Below, in pieces: positions 9,791 through 21,624 of a DNA stretch of 64,000 nt. Source of the DNA: Notamacropus eugenii. Lineage: Eukaryota > Chordata > Mammalia > Diprotodontia > Macropodidae. The position numbers and the translations under genes were made by a program. Under the pieces are notes generated by a model, which did no database searches, was not told where the DNA came from, and was given only the letters and a program-made list of their open reading frames with translations. Positions within the stretch are counted from its first letter, which is position 1. Each line of letters opens with the position of its first letter. The stretch is taken from positions 136,704,750-136,768,749 of the forward strand of contig NC_092878.1 of assembly GCF_028372415.1 (NCBI RefSeq), in the 5' to 3' direction.

Positions 9791-12434
9791 TAGAGATGCA
9801 AAATAAAAAATATATTTTCAGACAATGTTTGACTTTGATTTTCTTGACTATAAATATTTTTACAAGGAATGACTTCTATTTGAGAGGGACTTGTTAAGGA
9901 GGTCAGTGGACAGTGATAGTGATACAAAAAAAAAAATAGAAAAGAGCAAATGAATCTTTAAAAAATACACAAAGTCAATAGAAGGAAATCCAAAAGGGAA
10001 CACAGACAAGCCAGCAGTTTTGTTAAAATGGTGATAAATTTAATTTGTGCTTTATTGTTAATTTTAATATGGGCTTTAAAAAAACTGTAATAGAGTTGAG
10101 TTTCATATGCAAGAAAGAATGAAAGAAAAAGTAAAGAAGAGATGGGAGGAGAGAGAGAGAGATTGAGACAGAGACAGAGTCTCCCTGACCCCCTCAGGTC
10201 ACCAGAGAACCAAGGGTATGGGTAAGAGGAGTTCAGTAGGAGAAGCAGAATTAAGAGAAAGTGAGAGGGGCCTGGTCCAGGATCACACAAGTCACCTTTG
10301 CTAGTCAGGTATGAGGCACACAAACTCCTACATTAAGAAGACATGCTCTTGGGCAGCTTTAATTTGGGGGACAAAGTATCGGCCCCCCAGCATTCCCTGT
10401 ATTTTGGCTTGCTAATCTCTGGCAGATTCTGTGATCTGCTTCTGGTTTTCCCACCTGTCTTAGCCCTTCAGATCTTGGTGCCCTGGAAAAGGGTAGGAAC
10501 TCCAAGAATGAACACAGCATGACTTTTGGATTACACCTGCTCTCCTAACTCAAACTTTGTTTCCCTAACCACAGGCCAGAATTAAATCTTCCACTCCAAT
10601 TTAAACACAAGTTGCTTTGCCCAGGACAGACTATGACAGATTGCTGGTATGACATGTTACCAGATTACCAATTTAGGGAGCTTCAGAGATTCCGGCAATA
10701 GGACAACCATTGTTCTCAGATCTCTAAAAACCTAGTCAAGTTAGTTACAAAGCTCACTTCAGGCCCTGAGCTACAAATTCCTAGTTTAGGCAGTGCTTAG
10801 AGGCAGAAGCCCAGGCCCCAGATGGCACTGTGTCACTAAGACTTTTTCACTGACTGAATGGAGAATCTCTCAGAGGTTTGGGCTCAGTGCAACTTGTTTA
10901 TGGATCTACAACCCCTGAGATTCTCTGCTGGTTAGATTAAAATGGCCTTTGTGGAGTCATGCCTACTGGAGCTACTCTCTACTTCATGGAATGATGTGGA
11001 TGATATGAAAGGGTTTCTCTAGGAGTTCAAGATTTTTTATATCCTTCCTTAGAAGTGAATATGCTAACTTTCCCAAGTCTTTTCCAAAAGTTTGAGGTCT
11101 TACCTCAGAGGTTTTCACAAAAAAGGGTCAGACCTCTTATCTGACAAAGTAGTAGACATCTTATGTTCTCATAAGCTCTCCTCATATGATCTCATCCATA
11201 CAAGGAAAAGTCCAGTGGTTTAAATGATACCTCATATGGCTGGCAAGATGAGGACAAAGGTAAGATGGGAACGATGCAAACAGGGAGGTCACTGGAATCT
11301 CCAGTGCAATGGTGTTTAGAACAAAGCAGAAGAGGAAAATGGGTCACTGATGGTCTACTGGAGGGACTGATTTTGGGCCTGCCACATTTAACTCTTCAAA
11401 CGTTCAAGCATTTCTCCTAATTGATATACATAGGATGGTCCTGGTCTTTGTGTTTTCTACATCAGGGCAACGTGCTCAGTAAGGTAAGCAAGGCGTCATC
11501 AGGTTTATCAGTAATTAGGGGGATGATTCTCTATCAGGCATAGCTGATTAACTTCCAGTCTTTGACATCACAGGTACAGAGATGTGGGATGTTGGCAGTG
11601 AATAACTGGGGGAGAATAAGCATAGGCAATTAAAATTTACCCCAAAAAGCAGAAATATTAGGGGATATATTCAGAGGTCATGGCCAAAAGTGATCCTTAT
11701 GAGTCTCAGTCCCTCAAAAAAACTAAAGCCATCTCCCCCCTTTTTTTTAAACCAACACACTAACAAATCACTCATTTTAGCAGGGGAAGGGGAGTGTAAT
11801 GGAGTATTTCAGGTACTTTAACAATTTAAATTAGAATTTGGCTTGGAATACCCTTACTTTGGTGGTGGATAAATTTAATCTGATTACTCATCCACCAGTA
11901 TATTATGTATCTACTCTCATTTTCAGTCATAGAGCACCCTTTGGCAGAGTTTCTAAGATTTTCCCAATGCAACTGCTAGGAGCCCAGTACATGACAAGAG
12001 AAAGCCAGTGCATATGGTGGGTACTATGTTCACCCTTCCTTTCAATCACAGAGCCCAGAGGCAAGAATACATCCACAGAAAGCTCTGCCAACCCCTACAG
12101 TTAAACCAGTCCTCTTTACAGACTGACCCCTGACTCATAGTCCAGCTCTTCCTGACTCGATCCACCAGGAACTGCTTGAAAGCTAGGTCAGGTGCTGCTG
12201 GTGAAGGTGAGCTGCTATGGTGGAATGGCCAACTGAATAAGCTTAGTTGAGCCCTCCAGCTCAGCTGCCATGTTTTCACTGGCTCTTATTCTTTCTCTCG
12301 CTAGTACAAGGCTTGGTTTTGAGAGCAGCAATAGAAGTCAACTGTCCAAAGAAACTACCTAGCTAGGATACTGCCTTCTCTAAGTTGAACTTGGGATTTC
12401 CTAGATATTTATGTTCGTCTTTTCCCCCCCAGTC
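9791..12434. other. 2.6 kb without recognised feature
   Basis: No repeat family or coding domain was identified. It holds an A-rich spot near 9930, purine-rich sequence near 10080-10270 and a T/C-rich run near 11735. Open frames are short and lack family resemblance. It could hold old LTR-derived sequence, but I could find no terminal pair. Confidence 0.4.
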
Positions 12435-12650
12435 ATATACATCTCTTCATGAGTCCATTTGGGGTTTTCATAGCAAAGATGCTGGAGTGGTTTGCCATTT
12501 CCTTCTCCAGCTCATTTTACAGATGAGAAAACAGAGCCAAACAGGGTTAAGTGACTTGCCCAGGGACACACAGCTAGTAAATAGCTTAGGTGAGATTTGA
12601 ACTCAGGAAGATAAGTCTTCCTAACTCCAGACCCAGCACTCTGTACAATG
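12435..12650 (-). mobile_element. Mar1-type CORE-SINE
   Basis: Reverse-strand Mar1: 'tttgccatttccttctccag', 'acagatgagaaaacagagcc', 'gacttgcccagggacacaca', ending in a decayed tRNA-like head. Confidence 0.85.
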
Positions 12651-12654
12651 TCTC

Positions 12655-13440
12655 TTATTCCATAATAAACAACCCACTCATCATTTTTAGCCTCATCCTC
12701 TCTTGCTCCTTCCACCTTCTGACACATACTAAGACCTGGCTCTTTCCAGATGACCCCTGACTCCTTGGTCATCTGTTCAGGGACTTTCTCTTATACCTCC
12801 AATTCATTGGTCCTGGTGAGGGAGTCAGAAATCTGCTTGTTCCCCTTTGTCACTACTGCCTTCACTCAGCAGCCTCTCCTTCTTTGAACTTTACTCTAAA
12901 TTTGTCACCAATCCAGAGCCTAATAGCCCTTATATACTGAACCCTAAGGCATTGTTACCTCTTTTTCAATGAGCTTGCTATCTGGTTTACAGTATCCCTC
13001 TATACCCCAATTCTTGCCCTCCTATCAAGAGATTTTGACATACTTGTTGATGCTCCCTAAATTCCTGGTTCCTCAGTCTACTCAAGTCTTATGATTCAGT
13101 TCTCTATTTTACCTCAGCTGCACACAAAGAGATGGTCACAGACTTGATCTTGCCATCATCCAGAAATGTTCCACTTCTGTGATCAAGAAATCTGAGATTC
13201 TTTTATCCAATCATAAGCATTCATCATCCCATCTTTTCCTATGCCTGTTCACCTTAACAGTATTCTTCAGTATAACCTGTAATCCCTCCTCCCCTCAGTA
13301 CTTTGCCAGCCTATCACCTCTGCTATGGCAATACTCTCCTTCCTAATTCTGACCTCTCGGTGAACTAGCTCAATTCTCCATCATCCTTTACTTTCAAGTA
13401 ACTTGTTTCCTTTTTCTGTCATCAACCATGCCTTGCCAAA
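12655..13440 (+). mobile_element. LINE endonuclease-like remnant (L2/CR1 group)
   Basis: Translated pieces in one direction resemble an APE-type endonuclease: 'THTKTWLFPDD' (the 'TETWL-PDD' block) near 12723-12755, 'LLSRDFDILVDAP' (the 'GDFN-H-D' block) near 13018-13056, then a decayed 'GHTLDLV' block near 13135. Order and spacing fit an L2/CR1-group LINE. Similarity is weak, so the family is uncertain. Confidence 0.5.
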
Positions 13441-13544
13441 TACCAACCCTGGATCTTGATGGAGATCACTTGATGGAGAGAAACCGAAAATCTTTTAAAA
13501 TGACCTAATTTCTATTAAAGACATCTTTATACTAAAGGAACCAG

Positions 13545-14300
<756 letters not shown>

Positions 14301-14689
14301 CATTTCTCTGAATGTATATGGTTGGTAGAGCAGCTTTTTTTTTCTGAAATAGTAATTATTTTCTTCATATTAATTTAAATTGAAACAGTAAGTATATTCT
14401 ATTTTGAATGCTATTGAACACTATACTGAACACTATTTTGTGTTGGCTTGAATATATTTCTATTCCATTCCATATTCATTCAAATATGTCCTTTAATTAG
14501 TAAATCATATTGTGTCAGGAAATCCCAGCATCTTGAATTCTTTAAATCCTGAATCCAGATAATTTCAAATTCTCTACTGTTCAAGCATTAATTTTTAAAA
14601 TTTTAACATAATTTTTATAATAAATTGTCTTTGACTAGGGACAAGGAAAGCACATATCTTATAAAATTTTCATCTTATATAGTAAGGCA
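14301..14689. other. AT-rich, nothing recognised
   Basis: Long AT-rich stretch with no identifiable family. Confidence 0.35.
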
Positions 14690-15035
14690 ACATGACATAT
14701 TAGAAAAGCATTCAATGTACTGATATAAAAGGGACCTTGGGTGAGTCAATTAATTTCTGAGTCTCAGGTTTCTCATTTGTGAAATAAGGTTATTAGACTA
14801 GATCAGAGGTTCTTAACCTCTTTTGTGTCATGGACCCTGCTAGCAGTCTGGTGAAGCTTATGAATCCATTCTCAGAATGTTTTCAAATGTATAAAGTAAA
14901 ATACATTGGAAACCAATTATATTGAAGCACAGGTATCAAAATATATTTTTTTAAATTCACAGACTCTGGTCTAAGACTCCTTAGACTAGATGAACTCTCA
15001 AGTTTTCATCCAGCTCTAAAATTCTATCATAATTC
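14690..15035 (+). repeat. MIR-type SINE split by an hAT element
   Basis: The left part (14690-14803) has 'gaccttgggtgagtcaatta' and 'tctcatttgtgaaataaggt'. The right part (14984-15035) resumes with 'tagactagatgaactctcaa' and 'ccagctctaaaattctatca', the MIR-family 3' region. The insertion at 14804-14983 duplicated 8 bp. Confidence 0.8.
14804..14983. mobile_element. hAT-Charlie-type miniature transposon (180 bp)
   Basis: It begins 'cagaggttcttaacc', a typical hAT-Charlie terminus. It is flanked by the exact 8-bp target duplication GACTAGAT (14796-14803 and 14984-14991), the length expected for hAT. The right end is worn. It contains the familiar 'gtcatggaccctgctagcag' and 'aaaccaattatattgaagca' segments of this family. 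Confidence 0.85.
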
Positions 15036-15214
15036 ATACCGTGCCTAATGGTTACATTAAGAGATGTAATCAGATCCATAATAAAGCAAAGAACTTTCAA
15101 TTTTTTTTAGTACAATTTATACCTAAACCTGAAAAAAATTAGCAGCATTCCTACAAAAAGTTTTAAAGGGTAAGGAATATAGAGAATTATTTTTAATACT
15201 TGCTTTCTCGTTTT

Positions 15215-15215
15215 C

Positions 15216-15259
<44 letters not shown>

Positions 15260-15275
15260 ATGTATGTATATATCC
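15215..15275. repeat. (TA)n(TG)n microsatellite
   Basis: AT dinucleotide run passing into a TG run and then TGTA units. Confidence 0.95.
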
Positions 15276-15437
15276 ATATATTAAACATATACACACATAT
15301 GTATTTCTAATTGACATATAACATATCAGTCTAGTGCTGTTAAATGATTTTTTTTATGAAAGAAGAGATTTTTCGCTATTCAATTACTTAGCTGAATACA
15401 TCGGAATTGATTTTACGAGTGCCTGACAACATAGCTT

Positions 15438-15548
15438 TACCAGACTCCACGCTCCTTGAGGGTGGGGACGATGTCTTATTTTGCTTTTTATCCCCAGCAC
15501 TTAGCACAGCACTCGAAAAAAAAAAAAGGTGCATAATAAACATGAATT
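15438..15548 (+). mobile_element. L2 LINE 3' tail
   Basis: 'ccacgctccttgagggtggg', 'ttatccccagcacttagcac', then an A run and 'gcataataaacatgaattga'. A 3'-end-only L2 copy. Confidence 0.75.
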
Positions 15549-16784
15549 GAATCAACATCAACATTTTTCTTACCATTCCAATGTTTTATGAATAGTTTGA
15601 AAGACATTAACCCATCAAATCAAGAAGCCCAAAAGGCAAGGAGAGTAGATTTTTATCTTACCCTTTTCTTTATTTTTTTTTAATCAAATGCGTCTTAGCA
15701 AAAGTGTTTTAGAAAGAAAGGCCCAAAGTATGACTTTCAGCCAGCAGGGAGGGACAAAGAGAGTAACAAGTATTCTCTCTGCCACAGTACCCGGAAGAAA
15801 GTTCTCCAATCAGTTGTTGTTGCCCCAAGGCTTATGCTCAGGATCTGGGGCCTCCCCAGCTCCCTTTAAGACTTCTAAATTTCTGCCTATGGCCCTTCCT
15901 CCTAACCTTTCCTCTGGTCCCAGCAACTACATATCTGCGATTAAATTTAGAAGGTCCCACTCACCTCTTGCATCTAGAGGTAAGGAAGGGCATAAGGAGG
16001 GCAGGGATGACCCCCCGGTTTTGGGAATTTTAGATTTACTTTGCTAGTGGACATAGCACAAAAACTGTACCCAGTGGAGGGTGAAGGTGCAGTGCCTGTA
16101 GAACATCCTACTCAGGATTCCCCCTGCCTCCAAACCCTTAATCTGGACCTCTCTCCTCTTCCATGGTGCCCAGTTAGCATCTGCACATTTAGCTCTTCAA
16201 ATAAATTAAATTTATAAAAACTCAGCAGTACTTGGGTTCTCTCAACTTCTTGATCTGGCCTAGTCTAGCCAAAGATAAAAGTACCAAGCCACCCACGGAT
16301 CTCAGAAATTAATAATCCAGAACTATAGCTTGGGGCTTGGCCTTTGAACCTGCCCATCAGGACAGATTCAGATGAGGGCAGTGAGGTGGATCCTGGTGTA
16401 CTGGGGATAAGTAGAAGGGAGAAATTCTCACATTTAGGAGGAAGAGGGAGCAGGAAACACAGAAGAGGATTTTTTTTATATTTTCTAAAAAACATCTTAT
16501 ACAAAAATAGATCCATTTGCAAAATGATTTCTTAGCCAAGAGGCTCTGCCTCCCCTTCCCCTGGAGACTTGGAGAAAGAGGGTGAGGGCCTTGTGAAGCC
16601 ATATCATAGGTGAAACTTCAGATGGGAATAAGCCAAGGGCCTAAGAATACTAAGGGCAGTGGGTATAAGCGATGAGGGGGCAAATGCAGAAGACAACAGT
16701 GGGGAAGGGTGGTAAACACCTTACATCATCCCCATCATCTCTGCTTCTTCATTTCAGCCCTTGGATGAGGAGGGGGGGTCCTTT
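15549..16784. other. 1.2 kb without recognised feature
   Basis: No repeat signature found. It contains the longest fortuitous open frame of this stretch (15688-16047, + strand), which has no recognisable motif. It could be unique sequence. Confidence 0.4.
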
Positions 16785-17113
16785 CCCTTGACTAAAGTGG
16801 TCCAATCTTCTCCCTCAGATTGCCTCCACCATAATCCAGAATCTCTTATCTGTAACTTCTCCTTTACTACCAGCTCTTTCTCTCCTGCTTACAAACCTTC
16901 TCAAGTCTCCCACATTCATAAAAAGACCTCACTTGATCCAACCAATCCTGCTCACTATCATCCTCTCTTTCTCCTCCTCTTCTCACCTAAACTCAGTCCC
17001 ATGCCCCCATTCCCTTTCGTTTTGCTCCCACATAAACACTTGGCAATCTAGCTTCCTATCACATTACTCAACTTTAACTGTGACCAATGTAAAAGTAAAT
17101 ATTCTACATTTCT
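16785..17113 (+). mobile_element. L2 LINE, left part (host of an L1)
   Basis: C/T-rich L2 coding sequence upstream of the RT core ('tcctgctcactatcatcctc' region). The last 16 bases (17098-17113) are the left copy of the L1 target duplication. L2 resumes at 19132. Confidence 0.6.
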
Positions 17114-19115
17114 GGGGGGCAGAGTCAAGACTGTGGAATAGAAAGACATACATATACTAGCCCTCCCCCCACAGCCCATAAAATACCTGTAAAGAAAAAC
17201 TCTCCACAAATTCTAGAGCAGCAGAAGCCACAGAACAACAGAGTGGAGGAGATTTCCAGCCCAGGGTGACCTGAAAGGCCAATGGGAAACGTCTGTCCCA
17301 CGGGACACAGAGCGGAGGCCAGCCCAGCCTTGGGCAGGCAGCAAGGCTCTGGGAGGAGGTCGTGGCCAGGCCTGGAGGGCGGAATCCCAGTTGCAGTAGC
17401 AGCGTTCACAGATCCCTCAATGCACAGGTCAGTGACAGGGTTTTTTCAGCTGGACGAGAAGGGAGAAGGGCCTTCCCATAGCTCCAGCCTCAGGCAGCAG
17501 CTGCAGAGGCAATATTGGGCAGGCCAGGCAGCAGCAGTTCCCACAGTAGCCCCTATAGCAGCCCGCATGCATTGTTGGATCGTAAAACCCCTGGGTGCAC
17601 TGAGCAGCTGTCTCTTACCTCAGCCCTGTGCAGAGGCCCAGCAGCTTTATCTCATACTGAATGGCAGCCCTGCCCCTGCTGCTTATCTGAATCTCAGCCC
17701 CCAGTACTGGCTTGGTGTAACTGGAGGCGAGGTGATTGTGAAAAGGAAACTCTACTAAGATTCTGGGCACAAAAGTCTCTTCCTCCTCCCAGATCAGTGT
17801 ACACACTTGATTGTGCCACCTTGGAGGAACTGAGATCTTACAGATCCCCAGAGTATACCCTACTCTTGACAAAAGACCCAGTAACTGGTTGGGAAAATGC
17901 CCAAAAAAGGGAAAAAAATAAGATTATAGAAGCTTACTTTCTTGGTGAACAGATATCTTCTCCCATCCTTTCAGGTGAGGAAGAACAATGCTTACCATCA
18001 GGGAAAGACATAAAAGTCAAGGCTTCTGTATCCCAGCCCACTCAATGGGCTCAGGACATGGAAGAGCTCAAAAAGGATTTTGAAAATCAAGTAAGAGAGG
18101 TGGAGGAAAAATTGGGAAGAGAAATGAGAGAGATGCAAAAAAATCATGAAAAGCGGGTCAACAGCTTGCTAAAGGAGACCCAAAAAAATGCTGAAGAAAA
18201 TAACGCCTTGAAAAATAGGCTAACTCAATTGGCAAAAGAGGTTCAAAAAGCCAATGAGGAGGAGAATGCTCTAAAAAGCAGAATTAGCCAAATGGAAAAG
18301 GAGGTTCAAAAGCTCACTGAAGAAAAGAGTTCTTTAAAAATTAGAATGGAACAGATGGAGGCTAATGACTTTATGAGAAACCAAGAAATCACAAAACAAA
18401 ACCAAAAGAATGAAAAAATGGAAGATAATGTGAAATATCTCATTGAAAAAACAACTGACCTGGAAAATAGATCCAGGAGACACAATTTAAAAATTAGGGG
18501 ACTACCTGAAAGCCATGATCAAAAAAAGAGCCTAGACATCATCTTTCATGAAATTATCAAGGAAAACTGCCCTGATATTCTAGAACCAGAGGGCAAAATA
18601 AGTAGTCAAGGAATCCACCAATCACCACCTGAAAGAGATCCAAAAAGAGAAACTCCTAGGAACATTGTGGCCAAATTCCAGAGGTCCCTGGTCAAGGAGA
18701 AAATATTGCAAGCAGCTAGAAAGAAACAATTCAAGAATTGTGGAAATACAATCAGGATAACACAAGATCTAGCAGCTTCTACATTAAGGGATCGAAGGGT
18801 GTGGAATATGATATTCTAGAAGTCAGAGGAACTAGGACTAAAACCAAGAATCACCTACCCAGCAAAACTGAGTATAATACTTCAGGGGAAAAATTGGTCT
18901 TTCAATGAAATAGAGGACTTTCAAGCATTCTTGATGAAAAGACCAGAGCTGAAAAGAAAATCTGACTTTCAAACACAAGAATGAAGAGAAGCATGAAAAG
19001 GTAAACAGCAAAGAGAAGTCATAAGGGACTTACTAAAGTTGAACTGTTTACATTCCTACATGGAAAGTAACTCTTGAAACTTTTTTCGGTATCTGGGTAA
19101 TTGTTAGGATTATAT
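17114..19115 (+). mobile_element. L1 LINE: complete 5' end and ORF1, no ORF2, 3'-truncated
   Basis: It starts with a G-rich 5' end ('ggggggcagagtcaagactg'), then a 5' UTR of about 780 bp, ORF1, and about 130 bp of downstream sequence, stopping at 'ggattatat' without ORF2 or poly(A). It is flanked by an exact 16-bp direct repeat AATATTCTACATTTCT (17098-17113 and 19116-19131), a normal L1 target duplication, and it splits an L2. The same post-ORF1 sequence occurs in the minus-strand element at 24833-26865, where it runs on into an L1 3' UTR. The RNA that was inserted may therefore have been a half-L1 (HAL1-like) transcript ending early. Confidence 0.85.
17897..18984 (+). pseudogene. L1 ORF1 protein (RNA-binding coiled-coil chaperone), inactivated
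   Basis: ORF1p coats L1 RNA as a trimer. The expected start is the ATG at 17897 (MPKKGK-). A one-base loss in the A-rich run just after it shifts the frame, and the long open frame then continues to a stop at 18817-18819. There TAG stands for CAG: the minus-strand copy near 26680 still reads CAG. Past that stop the same frame goes on ('KSEELGLKPRITYPAKLS') to a natural end TGA at 18982-18984. Visible domains: a long heptad-rich coiled coil (about 18050-18460, 'EELKKDFENQVREVEEKL'), the RRM beginning at 'RRHNLKIRGLPE' (about 18476), and a C-terminal domain with 'ILQAARKK' and 'ITQDLAASTLRDRR'. The open frame upstream of 17897 is only 5' UTR. Confidence 0.85.
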
Positions 19116-19131
19116 AATATTCTACATTTCT

Positions 19132-19745
19132 TAAAGGATTTTCTTAATTCTGAAAGAACACTAAGAGCCTTTTCTCTATCTTCATCCTTCTTGACTTCTC
19201 TGCAGTCTTTGATATGCTTTTGGGATACTGTGCCCTTCTGGTTCTTCCATCTGTCTGACCACTTCTTCTCAGTGGTCTTATTCATCATCCACATTAGGCT
19301 CACTTACTGTGGCTAAATGCCCAGGCTGACCCAAGTCCTCTTCCCTTTTCTCTGTCATTTCATGATCTCATCAGCTCTCAGTTAAATAAGCATCTCTCCA
19401 AAGATAATTACAGGTCTATACAGCTAGCCCTGATCTTTCTCCTGAGCTCTAGTCATACATCACCAATTGCCAGCTGGATATTCTTTAGGCATCTCAAGCT
19501 CAACATGTCCAAAACTGAACTTGTCATCTCCTGCCTCACCTCCCCCAACCCCCTTAGGAGCCTTCCTATTATTGGCAAGGACACAATCATCCTTCCAGTA
19601 ATCCAGCTTCCCAACTTCACTTTTATCCTTAACTTTCTACTCTCACTCATCCTCCACATCCAATTAATTGCAAAAACTTGTCATTTCTTTATCTACAACA
19701 TCTCTTGGGTCTATTTCCTTCTTTCTACTCAAAACAGCCTTGTAA
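19132..19745 (+). mobile_element. L2 LINE, reverse-transcriptase segment (right of the L1)
   Basis: The translated + strand shows the L2 RT downstream of the catalytic box: 'LNMSKTELVISC' near 19501-19535 (the 'LKLNMSKTELLIF' block), 'LIAKTCHFFIYNIS' near 19667-19710 ('SKSC-FYLRNIS'). Upstream, 'cttgacttctctgcagtctt' near 19188 matches 'LDLSAAFDTVDH'. Stops and shifts are present. Confidence 0.85.
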
Positions 19746-20475
19746 GTAAGGTGGACTTTAGTGTGTGTGAAGTGGATTTTTGTTATTTTTTTTTTTTACA
19801 GCTTACTTCACAGGATCCACAGCCATCACAATCTCTTGTTCCCAGGTATTAGATATGAGTTCTTATGATTATGGTTCAAAACATCTCCACCATGCTTAAG
19901 CAGTGTTATGTAACAATAAAAGAAACATTGTGCTTAAAATTGTAAATATCTACTACAATTGTGTAGTGAGATATAATAGTGAGGTAATGTAAACTGGTAA
20001 GGCTATTTCTGGCAATATACCTTCTTTGTCTGTTGCCCTATAAAGCAGGTGGGAAGTGATCAATGAATGGGGAACCTTTAGAGTTGAATGCACAAGCTGG
20101 AATGTTGTGTGTGTGTGCCTTGATCGGCCCCTATCAAGGCTTTGGGGGAATCTGTGTTTCCTTCAACTGGCTCCCATTGAGGTTGAGGGGATTTAGGAGA
20201 CTGCATAAGCTGTGCCTGTCTCAATTGACCCCATCGAGACACAAGGGTAATTCCCTCGGCTTCTTGTCAGCCTCTGCAAGATGGATGATTAGGGAATGCC
20301 GTAGGAGCTGGGGCTCTCATTATCATCAACCCCTTTGAGAAGACTAGACTAGAATAAAGATGATTAACCCCTCCAAAGCTGTCTTCCTGTCCTTCCCATC
20401 AGACTAGATGAAGAGTGAACCTGTTAGAGGCTGGAGTCCAAAAACCTCCAGTGCCTCCTGTGTGTTATCTGTTTT
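19746..20475 (+). repeat. Unclassified insertion in L2, possible solo LTR
   Basis: About 730 bp interrupts the L2 between its RT end and the 'accctagttcaaagcctca' block. It has a TATA-like 'ctataaag' near 20038 and 'agaataaagatg' near 20351, about 310 bp apart, as in an LTR with promoter and polyadenylation signal. I could not fix TG/CA ends or a target duplication, so the class is open. Confidence 0.3.
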
Positions 20476-20985
20476 ACAAGCCTCTACCCTAGTTCAAAGC
20501 CTCACTTACCACCTCTCTGGGACTATTGCAACAACCTTCTAATTGTTCCCTACTTTAACTCTGTCCATCCCAATCTAGCTTTCACACAAATGCCAAAACA
20601 ATTTTCCTAGGGTAGATCTCTGACCACATCTCTCCCTTCCCCCATACTCCATTTAATAAACTCATCTCCTTGGCATTTAAGGCTCTCTCTACACCCTCTT
20701 CCATTTCCATCTTTCCAGTGCTCTTTTCCCTCACTCCCCTGTTCTGTCTGGCTAGACTGGTGTACTTGCTGTTCTAGAGCCAGGATACTCTATCTCCCAT
20801 TTCCTTGCCCTTATACTGTCTCCTCCATGCACAGAACATTCTCTTTTCTCACCTCTGCCTTCTGCAGGAGTCTTTCCTGTTCCCATCAGTTGGTTGTATC
20901 TTCTCTCAAAGGTCTCCTCTATGTAGTTTGTATGTATCACATATATATTTGTCTGCATATTCTCTCCCTATAGTAGGAGCTATTT
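20476..20985 (+). mobile_element. L2 LINE, 3' continuation
   Basis: 'accctagttcaaagcctcac', 'gggactattgcaacaacctt', 'gtagatctctgaccacatct', 'atttaataaactcatctcct' and the decayed tail 'ctccctatagtaggagctat'. It is collinear with the L2 at 16785-19745. Confidence 0.85.
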
Positions 20986-21624
20986 AACAACGCCCTCACC
21001 ATTTGAGCTGAGTTAGTTCTTTAACTTAAAAGTCATTTACATTGTGCTGAGACTTGATTGATTCTGGGATCTTGGACTCAGGAATCTCCTAGTCACCCGA
21101 ATACAAAAAAGCCTGAAGTGAGGCCTAACTGAGGAGCTCCAGCTAGGCCCTGAAGCTTTCGACTGAAGTCCCAGCAGCATAACCAACACAAGAAAGCTGT
21201 GCTCAACTGAATCAACTCAGGGATCATGTTTAACACACTTCACCAGCTACAGTTAAGTCAGTTCTGGGCTAAATGCACCAAGTGGGTCATTTCCTCCTAG
21301 CCTCAAACCTAAACTACCAGGGGACTGGTCTAAGGTAGGCCTTTCTTACAACAGTCCCCCCTAGGAATTAATTACCTCCTGGCCTCAAGGCCTATTTTTG
21401 CTTTTTCTTCATATGCCCAGGGTTTACTTATCACAGTTCTTGACACATAACTATATACTTTTGTGTGTGGAATAAGTAAAAGCCATTGAATTTATTAATG
21501 CCTTTTAGTCTTTTACACTAGGCATTTCTGTACATAGTTTCCACCACTAAACCCTCTACTGCAACAAAAAAATAAGCTAACAAGCAAAACCACCAACAAA
21601 AAGACTCCATCTTATAGTGTACAC
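20986..21624. other. No recognised feature
   Basis: Unassigned sequence. It may be old LTR-derived DNA, but no ends were found. Confidence 0.35.

Noticed and set aside
17515-17896. N-terminal extension of the 434-residue open frame over the L1
   Set aside because: It is L1 5' UTR that happens to be open. The family start MPKKGK lies at 17897 in a neighbouring frame.
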